Below are positions 57,056 to 64,000 of a DNA stretch of 64,000 bases, piece by piece (positions within the stretch are counted from its first letter, which is position 1; the number at the start of each line of letters is the position of its first letter). A program made the position numbers and the translations under genes. Source of the DNA: Dysgonamonadaceae bacterium (GTDB lineage Bacteria; Bacteroidota; Bacteroidia; Bacteroidales; Azobacteroidaceae); the NCBI GenBank assembly GCA_031272085.1, contig JAISUN010000038.1, positions 17,227-81,226 on the forward strand, read 5' to 3'. The notes below the pieces were generated by a model, which had not been told where the DNA came from, made no database searches, and saw only the letters and a list, made by a program, of their open reading frames with translations.

Positions 57056-58261
57056 TCAGATTTTTGAATCGAAATATTTTATGTAGGTTTCCATATCCTT
57101 ATCGCCTCGCCCTGAAAGACACACGACAACATTGTCGTCGGGTTTGAACTGTTTTTTGCGGAAAATGCCGAGCGCGTGAGCCGATTCGAGAGCGGGGATA
57201 ATGCCTTCCAGACGCGTAAGTTCAAAAGCCGCCTCGACAGCCTCTTTATCGTCAACGGCTAAAACTTCGGAACGCCCTGTGCGAGCCAGATTTGCGTGCA
57301 TCGGCCCGATTCCGGGATAATCCAGCCCTGCCGAAATGGAATACGGCTCCTCAATCTGGCCGTCTTCGGTTTGCATAAGTAAAGTCTTGGCTCCGTGAAT
57401 GATGCCGACCGTTCCGAGTTGGATTGTAGCCGCCGAACGGCCTGAATCAATTCCGTCGCCGGCCGCCTCGGCAAGCACGATTTTCACGCGGAGGTCGTTC
57501 AGATACTCGTAAATCGTTCCGGCGGCGTTGCTTCCTCCGCCGACGCAGGCGACAAGATATTCGGGATAATCGCGGCCGGTTTTTTCCTGCAACTGCCATT
57601 TAATTTCCTTGCTGATAACCGATTGCAGGCGGGCAACCATATCGGGGTAGGGGTGGGGGCCGACGGTGGAGCCGATTATGTAATGTGTATCGGACGGATT
57701 GCAGCACCAGTCGCGAATTGCCTCATTTGTAGCGTCTTTCAGCGTCATATTCCCGCTCGTTACCGCAACGACTTTTGCGCCGAGCATTTCCATTTTGCGG
57801 ACGTTCAGTTTCTGGCGTTCCACATCGGTTTTGCCCATATAAACTATGCAATTCATATTCATCAGGGCGCAGACGGTAGCCGTAGCCACTCCGTGCTGGC
57901 CAGCGCCTGTCTCTGCAATGATGCGGGTTTTACCCATCCGCTTCGCAAGCAGGATTTGCCCTATCGTATTGTTTATTTTGTGCGCTCCGGTGTGGTTCAG
58001 GTCTTCGCGTTTCAGGAAAATGCGGCAGCCGTATTTTTCCGAAAGCCGCTGTGCGTGATAGAGAGGCGAAGGGCGTCCGGCATAATCTTTCAGCAGGGCG
58101 TGAAACTCCTTTTGAAACTGCGGGTCTTCCAAAATTCCAAGGTATGCCTTTTTCAGGTTTTCCACGTTGGAATACAGGATTTCGGGAATCCACGCGCCTC
58201 CAAATTCGCCGTAGAAACCGTCTTCGGAAACGTTATAATCTTTGTTCTTCAATTCAGCCAT
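57056..58261 (-). CDS. trpB: Tryptophan synthase beta chain
   Basis: KREDLNHTGAHKINN PLP-lysine motif, ETGAGQHGVATATV, CVGGGSNAAG. Confidence 0.97.
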   Translation of the reverse strand: MAELKNKDYNVSEDGFYGEFGGAWIPEILYSNVENLKKAYLGILEDPQFQKEFHALLKDYAGRPSPLYHAQRLSEKYGCRIFLKREDLNHTGAHKINNTIGQILLAKRMGKTRIIAETGAGQHGVATATVCALMNMNCIVYMGKTDVERQKLNVRKMEMLGAKVVAVTSGNMTLKDATNEAIRDWCCNPSDTHYIIGSTVGPHPYPDMVARLQSVISKEIKWQLQEKTGRDYPEYLVACVGGGSNAAGTIYEYLNDLRVKIVLAEAAGDGIDSGRSAATIQLGTVGIIHGAKTLLMQTEDGQIEEPYSISAGLDYPGIGPMHANLARTGRSEVLAVDDKEAVEAAFELTRLEGIIPALESAHALGIFRKKQFKPDDNVVVCLSGRGDKDMETYIKYFDSKI

Positions 58262-58367
58262 TTTGGGAAATTTCAGACAATTTTGTTTGCTTAATTCTTA
58301 ATTAAAAGGCAAAATTACATAAAAAATCTCAATAAAAATAAAAAATCAGTATATTTGCAAAAAAATA

Positions 58368-59309
58368 ATGAGCGACAAACAACAATATATTGACCTTTGC
58401 GGGCAGGAACAGTCGATTCCGATTTATTCCCGTCCGTGGTGGCTCGACTGCGTTTGCGGCGAGCGGCGATGGGATGTGCTTCTGTCGCGGCAAGGCGAGG
58501 CGGTTGCGGCCGCAATGCCTTATTATATGCCCTGTTCGGGGATAATTATGATGCCGCCTTACGTCCAGACAATGGGTATTTGGTTCAATCCCGCTTTTGA
58601 ATCGGAAAACTATTCCAATAATCTGTCCCGTAAACAGGCTGTGTGCGAGGAACTTATCAAGCGTTTGCCGCCTCATTCCGTTTTTTTGCAGAATTTTCAT
58701 TTTTCGTTTACCGACTGGCTGCCGTTTTACTGGAACGGTTTCAGGCAAACGACGCGTTATACTTATTTTTTGCAATCTATTGACAATAAGGAAGTTTTGG
58801 AGCGGAATTTAAGCATTAAAAAACGCCAAAACATCAAGAAAGCAATAGAAAAATCGCGTCTTACGGTCGAAACCGGAATTTCGATTGACGATTTTATGAA
58901 AATAATCGCACAAACATTTGAACGGCAGGGACTTAAAACTTGGCGTCCAAAAGAATTGAAGCGTCTGATACGCCTCGCCCGCGAGCGCGGACAGGGCGAA
59001 ATATGGGGTGCAATAGACGAGGAAAACCGGCTCCACGCCGCAGTTTTTCTCGCATGGCAGCCGAGTTGCGCTTATTATATTGCCGGCGGAAACGCTACGG
59101 AATTTCTGAATACCGGCGGGCTTACGCTTGCCCTGTGGACGGCTGTCGGCGACGCGGCGCAACATTCGGCAAGTTTCGATTTTGACGGTTCTATGATTTG
59201 CGGAGTAGAGCGGTTTTTCCGCGAGTTTGGCGGTATTCAAATGCCTTATTTTACTATCGAAAAAGGAAAAATAGGCTTGTTAGATAAAATAAGGATGAGG
59301 TTAAGTTAA
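58368..59309 (+). CDS. GNAT/FemAB-like acyltransferase fold protein
   Basis: SIKKRQNIKKAIEKSRLTVETG, FERQGLKTWRPKELKRLIRLARERG, IAGGNATEFLNTGGLTLALWTAV resemble GNAT_acetyltransf_6/FemAB proteins. Confidence 0.65.
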   Translation: MSDKQQYIDLCGQEQSIPIYSRPWWLDCVCGERRWDVLLSRQGEAVAAAMPYYMPCSGIIMMPPYVQTMGIWFNPAFESENYSNNLSRKQAVCEELIKRLPPHSVFLQNFHFSFTDWLPFYWNGFRQTTRYTYFLQSIDNKEVLERNLSIKKRQNIKKAIEKSRLTVETGISIDDFMKIIAQTFERQGLKTWRPKELKRLIRLARERGQGEIWGAIDEENRLHAAVFLAWQPSCAYYIAGGNATEFLNTGGLTLALWTAVGDAAQHSASFDFDGSMICGVERFFREFGGIQMPYFTIEKGKIGLLDKIRMRLS

Positions 59310-59318
59310 TAAAAAATT

Positions 59319-60089
59319 ATGATAAAAAAAATATATAAAAGACTTTTTTCAGAAAAGCGAAGAATGAAAAACAGGCTGTTATTCAGCAAATTAACGTCAT
59401 TTTTTTATTTTGGAAACACTTTTTACTGCAACTGTTGCGGCAAATCTTTCCGAAAATTCAAGAGTAAAGGCACTTCTCTGAAAACGAGGCCAAATGCCGA
59501 ATGTCCGTATTGTACTTCATTGGAAAGAACCAGAAATCTTTTATTTTATATTGAGAACGAAACGCCTTTGTTAAAGGAAAAACTGCGCCTCTTGCATTTC
59601 GCCCCCGAATGGTGCCTGCTACCAATCCTGAAAAAAGCCGATAATTTAGATTACATCACAGCCGATATTAATCCTGATTATGCTGATTATCAGGTAGATA
59701 TAATGGATATTCCGTTTCCTGACCAATCTTTCGACTACATTATTTGCGCCCACGTTTTGGGACACGTTCCCGACGAGAAAAAAGCGGTCGAAGAATTATT
59801 CAGAGTGCTGAAAAACGATGGCGTAGCCCTGATTTCAACAATTATCGACCTTAAAAATCCCGTTACTTTTGAAACCGAAGACGCCGATACGCCGGAAAAA
59901 CGTTTGCGGTATTATTCCGAGCCGGACCTGCTGCGACTGCACGGCAGGGATTTTGACCAACGCCTTGCTCGATGCGGATTTAAGGTGGAAACTATTAATT
60001 ATCCCGCTTTTATGAGCGCTGAAACGAGAAAAAGATTCGCTCTGGGCGACGGCAGCCGCGAACTCATTTTCAGATGTACTAAATCCTAA
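59319..60089 (+). CDS. Class I SAM methyltransferase with N-terminal CxxC zinc-ribbon-like region
   Basis: FYCNCCGKSFRKF...AECPYCTSLERTR; ITADINPDYADYQVDIMDIPFPDQSFDYIICAHVLGHVPDEKKAVEELFRVLKNDG. Confidence 0.8.
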   Translation: MIKKIYKRLFSEKRRMKNRLLFSKLTSFFYFGNTFYCNCCGKSFRKFKSKGTSLKTRPNAECPYCTSLERTRNLLFYIENETPLLKEKLRLLHFAPEWCLLPILKKADNLDYITADINPDYADYQVDIMDIPFPDQSFDYIICAHVLGHVPDEKKAVEELFRVLKNDGVALISTIIDLKNPVTFETEDADTPEKRLRYYSEPDLLRLHGRDFDQRLARCGFKVETINYPAFMSAETRKRFALGDGSRELIFRCTKS

Positions 60090-61081
60090 CTAAATCTGTT
60101 GTATGCCAGGTACTTCAAGAACGATTTGTTGATAATTGCTTTCGCTGTTTTCACTTGTTTTTCCAAATCGATACGTCCGGCGTGCCGTCCGCCGTTTCTT
60201 GTCAACATTCCCGTAATGCCAAAACTCATATCAACAGTGTTTTCAATTTTCTTTAAGAAAGAATCCGTAATATTTTCATCGGAAAATGGAAACGAAAAAA
60301 ACGTTTCTTTCTCGCCGAAAGTTTCTGTTACAAAACTGCACGATTCGCTGACTTGCTTAATCTGCTCATTTTCATCAAGTTCCGAGAAATCGGGATGGTC
60401 GATGCTGTGCGCCCCGATTGTAAAGCCTTTTTCCTGCATTTCTTTTAACTCCTTAACTGTCAGATATGGTTTTTCATTTTTCAGAAATTCCTGAAAATCA
60501 ATATCCAACAGCAGCGCAATCTCGTCGAGAAGCGCTTGTTTGGAATATGGAACCGACAAAACGCCCGCCGGTATTGAAGAATTATTTACGCGCTTTATTA
60601 TTTCATTTTTTACGGCGGCAGAAATATTTGTCTTGTTTATTCGGTCTATTATCAACGAGGCCTTGTGCCTGAAAAACAGTTGCTTATTGCCGGTAAAAGC
60701 CTTATTTATGAAAATTGTTGCTGGAATGCCTTTTCGGCATAATACCGGCAAAACATTTTCGTAAACTCCCCTCAATCCGTCGTCGAAAGACAGGTTGAAA
60801 ATGTGCCGCTCCGGTTTTTCGGCATTTTTCCTGTAAAAATTGATTTTATGTATGTCGGCAGCCTCGAAATGGTGCAGAATAAAATCCAAATCGCAACCGA
60901 ACTCTTTAAGGTTTTTTGTTTTGTACAAAGGGTCAATATGAGGCAGGTAAACATCGGATACCGTATGGTAAAAAAGGTTGAACACCAACGGCTTTGCCAG
61001 CCGGAAAAGCCGGTCGGAATCTATAAGTTCGGCAATATGATATAATATATTAGAATTCATTTTGCATAAAAAATTATGCAA
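60086..61081 (-). CDS. Polysaccharide deacetylase family protein
   Basis: FNLSFDDGLRGVYENVLPVLCRKGIPATIFIN, FTIGAHSIDHPDFSEL. Confidence 0.92.
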   Translation of the reverse strand: MHNFLCKMNSNILYHIAELIDSDRLFRLAKPLVFNLFYHTVSDVYLPHIDPLYKTKNLKEFGCDLDFILHHFEAADIHKINFYRKNAEKPERHIFNLSFDDGLRGVYENVLPVLCRKGIPATIFINKAFTGNKQLFFRHKASLIIDRINKTNISAAVKNEIIKRVNNSSIPAGVLSVPYSKQALLDEIALLLDIDFQEFLKNEKPYLTVKELKEMQEKGFTIGAHSIDHPDFSELDENEQIKQVSESCSFVTETFGEKETFFSFPFSDENITDSFLKKIENTVDMSFGITGMLTRNGGRHAGRIDLEKQVKTAKAIINKSFLKYLAYNRFS

Positions 61082-61153
61082 ATATAGTTTATTTTCTTCA
61101 ATTTTTACGCCGCCAAACGCTCAATATTCAGTATCTCTCTGATTATAAGTCTA

Positions 61154-62932
61154 TTACAAGTGGGGGGGGGGGTAAACGCCGATTATAAAATTTTCCAATT
61201 TTTCGCCTTTTGCAAGGTTCAGTTTGCTTTTCAGGCGGGCTTTTTTTGTCCTCACGTAATCCTGCGAGAGGCGCAGAATATCGGCAATTTGCTTGTTGTC
61301 CATATTCAGGCGTATGCAGGAGGCGAGTTTTATATCGTCGTTAGTCAGTTTATTGGGAGCGGCCTTCTCTTTGAGGGCAAGCACAAACTGCGGCGAAGTT
61401 TCGGAGAGGAACTGTTTGAAACTGCTGAAATCCTTGTCGATAACATTCTCATTTCTGAACAGTTGCTCGATTTCGCTGTTTTCTATCCGGTTTTCTTTCA
61501 GTTTTTGCCGGGCTTCGGAAAGTATTTTTTTGTGATGTTCTACATGCAGGTTTGCGGCAATGGTTTCGCTACGGGCTTTTTCGGCTTCCAAATGTTCCAA
61601 CTGCGACGCTAATTGCAGATTTTTACGCTTTGTTTCGGCGCGTTTTCGGTATTGCCAGAACATTACGCTCAACAGTAAAATGATAATTATTGCACTGCCG
61701 GAAATAAGCGCGTTGCGTTTTTTGATGAACTTCAATTCCTGTTCTTTTTTGCCGAGTTCATATCGTGCGGTGATTTTTTTTGTAGTTTCCAAATTTTCCG
61801 CCTGTATGCCGGTGTTATACGTGTCGAACGCTTGTTTGTAGTATTCGGCAGCCTTTTTCATATCGCCTCTTTCCTCGTATATTTGCGCCAAAGTTTTTAT
61901 GGCGGAAAATTTCTTTAAAAACTCGCCTTTCAACGAATGTCCTTCTATGTAGTCCAAAATATACTGTTCCGCTTTGTCGTAGTCGCTTGTAAACAAATAG
62001 AGGTGCATTACGGTTGACCAGTCAAGCACTCCCGGATTTTCCAGCGAAAATTTTTCCGCTTTTTTGACGACGGCTTGAATGGAATCTTTATCGGCGTTTT
62101 TCATTTGCAACACAAGTAAATCGGCAAGATAATTATAACTGTATGCTAATGAATCAACCCTGTCAGGATTTGCGGCTGCAATAGTTTCGACTTTTTTCAG
62201 TATTGCCAGCGCCGAATCGAGCAAAAGCGGATTTTTTTCAATCGGATAGCGGTCGGCATAAAGCGATGCTATCTTATTTAAAATGTAGCACTGATAATGC
62301 AAATCATTCAAATTCAGCGCTTCGTCATATATTTTTTGTGCGTATGACATCATTTCATAAACATCGTTGCTTTGGTTGCCCGAATAAAGCAGAATGGTGT
62401 TGTAACTGTTCAGTAAAAATTTGGAACGGTTTTTGTCCGATTCGGGTAATTTTTCGGCTAACGCGATGCAGGTGTAACAATCTTTCATCACTTCTTCAGC
62501 GTCGTAATAGGCTCGTGCTTTCGTGCGTTGCAGAAAATCATACGCGAGGGCGCGGGTTTCCGTATCTGGCGCCGCGTCAGCCAGCGTTTGCAAAGTTTTT
62601 ATATTTTCAAAAGCAGTTTGATAATCTTTCTTTATCATATAATAATAAAGAAATTCGGCAAATTGCAATAATAGCCGATGATTGACATTTGTAGATTTTT
62701 GCGCAATTTTTTGCGCCGCAAACATACTGTTTGCCGTGTTTGCGCTGTCGCCGAGCGAAGAATAAATCCTCGTCAGATTCATCAGAGGCTCAATTTTGTC
62801 CTCATCCGCAATTTTGGGGTTATTAACCGTGCGGGTTAAAGAATCAATGTCAGCCCGAACCTTAAACTGCGCCGCGAGCGGTTGGGTAGCCCAACAGAGC
62901 GTTATTATTAACGCGAAAACTGAATGTTTCAT
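61154..62932 (-). CDS. TPR-repeat regulator with TM and C-terminal LuxR-like HTH
   Basis: TPR region, TM (ALISGSAIIIILLLSVMFWQYRKR), HTH LASCIRLNMDNKQIADILRLSQDYVRTKKARLKSKL. Confidence 0.8.
   Translation of the reverse strand: MKHSVFALIITLCWATQPLAAQFKVRADIDSLTRTVNNPKIADEDKIEPLMNLTRIYSSLGDSANTANSMFAAQKIAQKSTNVNHRLLLQFAEFLYYYMIKKDYQTAFENIKTLQTLADAAPDTETRALAYDFLQRTKARAYYDAEEVMKDCYTCIALAEKLPESDKNRSKFLLNSYNTILLYSGNQSNDVYEMMSYAQKIYDEALNLNDLHYQCYILNKIASLYADRYPIEKNPLLLDSALAILKKVETIAAANPDRVDSLAYSYNYLADLLVLQMKNADKDSIQAVVKKAEKFSLENPGVLDWSTVMHLYLFTSDYDKAEQYILDYIEGHSLKGEFLKKFSAIKTLAQIYEERGDMKKAAEYYKQAFDTYNTGIQAENLETTKKITARYELGKKEQELKFIKKRNALISGSAIIIILLLSVMFWQYRKRAETKRKNLQLASQLEHLEAEKARSETIAANLHVEHHKKILSEARQKLKENRIENSEIEQLFRNENVIDKDFSSFKQFLSETSPQFVLALKEKAAPNKLTNDDIKLASCIRLNMDNKQIADILRLSQDYVRTKKARLKSKLNLAKGEKLENFIIGVYPPPHL
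61162..61172. repeat. Poly-G/C homopolymer (11 nt) at 3' end of TPR-LuxR gene
   Basis: GGGGGGGGGGG on + strand. Confidence 0.9.
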
Positions 62933-63182
62933 TGTCTAATTAATAATTAGTTAATTATAAAATTGTCGCTTTTTATCCGTGCAAAGTTAGTAATTATCGT
63001 CAATAAATCATCAAAAAATGTCATTTTTAACAATGTTGTTAATTAATTGTTTTTCAGATATTTATAAAAATGATAACGAATTGATACGGCATTTTCGGTA
63101 ACTGATAACGGATTGTTTCGGAAATTTTTTCATAAAAAAGCAGGCTTGCAATATTTTTGCGTCATAATTATTCATTAAAATA

Positions 63183-63692
63183 ATGGCAAAGAAAAAACTG
63201 ACATTTGGCGCAATGAAAATGCTCTTGGCTCGCGAGGCAGGAACATTTGCTGCTGCTGTTTTGTTTTTCCTTGTTTTTTCTTGCCCCTGTTTTCCGCAGT
63301 TTTATGTAGGCGATGGAACAGAGGTTTTTGTCGGGAAGGAGAATTGCTTCAAACCTTTAAACCTTAAAGACTTGAAGAAACCGAAAAGCAGGACAATAAC
63401 AATAAAAGACCATACGGGGCAGGCCACATACAAAAGCGCAATTTCGCTGAAACCGGCCGGCAAAACGGAAACCGGCAGCCTCGCAGAGGGCAATTCGGCC
63501 TCGTGCACGGCTTCGCCGCCGACAGAGAAAAAAGTGTTTGCTACAGCAGTACGGCAGCAAAGCACTGTAACGTCAGTGCGTTTGATGAACAACAGAATGG
63601 GAATTACTGCCCTTTATATTGTTAGTTATTGCTGCCGGGGGCTGCTGTTTTGGAGACCGCCTCCCCTCGGAAGAGAAAACTTTAAGCCTTGA
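63183..63692 (+). CDS. Secreted hypothetical protein upstream of VTIG-family gene
   Basis: N-terminal hydrophobic signal; FYVGDGTEVFVGKENCF; low-confidence C-terminus. Confidence 0.5.
   Translation: MAKKKLTFGAMKMLLAREAGTFAAAVLFFLVFSCPCFPQFYVGDGTEVFVGKENCFKPLNLKDLKKPKSRTITIKDHTGQATYKSAISLKPAGKTETGSLAEGNSASCTASPPTEKKVFATAVRQQSTVTSVRLMNNRMGITALYIVSYCCRGLLFWRPPPLGRENFKP
63347..63377. repeat. 31-bp nested imperfect palindrome CTTCAA-ac-CTTTAA-acc-TTAAAG-ac-TTGAAG
   Basis: Direct reading; lies inside ORF 63183..63692. Confidence 0.7.
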
Positions 63693-63745
63693 AACCAAGT
63701 GAGAAAGCAAAAATAAAACAAAAAACTAATAAAACAACAAAAACA

Positions 63746-64000
63746 ATGAAACAAACAATTTATTTGGCGGCTGCGCTGATAATGTTGGCCGCAGGCGCGA
63801 AAGCGCAGGTAACAATAGGCGCAAACGACGCGCCCATAGTTACCCTCGAAGTCAAGGGGAAACCCGCAGAAACGGCTAAACCCGACGGGATACTTATCCC
63901 AAAACTGACAGGCAACGAGTTGAGAACAAAATGGAACACTCCCGGCACCTATCCAAAAGGAATAGACATCAACAAATCGGAAGGCATACTGGTTTATGTA
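63746..64000 (+). CDS. Secreted 'VTIGANDAP..LIPKLTGNEL' family protein, truncated by window end
   Basis: MKQTIYLAAALIMLAAGAKAQVTIGANDAPIVTLEVKGKPAETAKPDGILIPKLTGNELRTKWNTPGTYPKGIDINKSEGILVYV. Confidence 0.8.
   Translation, partial: MKQTIYLAAALIMLAAGAKAQVTIGANDAPIVTLEVKGKPAETAKPDGILIPKLTGNELRTKWNTPGTYPKGIDINKSEGILVYV

Noticed and set aside
1-64000. CRISPR array, prophage, transposase or integron
   Set aside because: No regularly spaced direct repeats with unique spacers, no phage structural genes and no recognisable transposase or integrase among the ORFs.

Overview
The window is a Bacteroidales-type chromosomal segment. Evidence for this: TAnnTTTG-like promoters, a PorU/PorV type IX secretion pair, and many secreted glycosidases. 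No rRNA, CRISPR array, prophage or recognisable transposase was seen. Main contents: mltG; tRNA-Ser(GCT); TPR and MltF-like proteins; a minus-strand xylan/glucuronoxylan operon (GH115-CE15 fusion, GPH/MFS transporter, GH10, GH43, a 40-aa symporter accessory protein and an SSS symporter) with no SusC/SusD; a divergent AraC regulator preceded by a structured-RNA candidate; a PIN-domain toxin-antitoxin pair; kbl-tdh; an RND efflux operon; porU-porV-ispF; a GH31; a three-gene secreted-protein/giant-adhesin cluster; tRNA-His; LVIVD-repeat genes; a URO-D family protein; metA; a U32 peptidase; GH29; GH3; polA; polyprenyl synthetase; MBL; rsmG; trpB; a small glycan/methyltransferase cluster; and a second copy of the secreted-protein family running off the right edge. 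The most unusual observations are: (1) three unrelated-sequence 33-bp elements with one shared nested-palindrome architecture (P6-N3-P6'-N3-P6-N3-P6'), two of them in frame inside tolC-like and RND genes; (2) a short C-terminal tail (PPMINP...) shared by two neighbouring secreted proteins; (3) a shuffled 'VTIG' secreted-protein family; (4) a fused GH115-CE15 enzyme in a SusCD-less xylan operon; (5) an unclassified structured RNA candidate. All functional calls come from reading the sequence and recalled family motifs; no searches were run.
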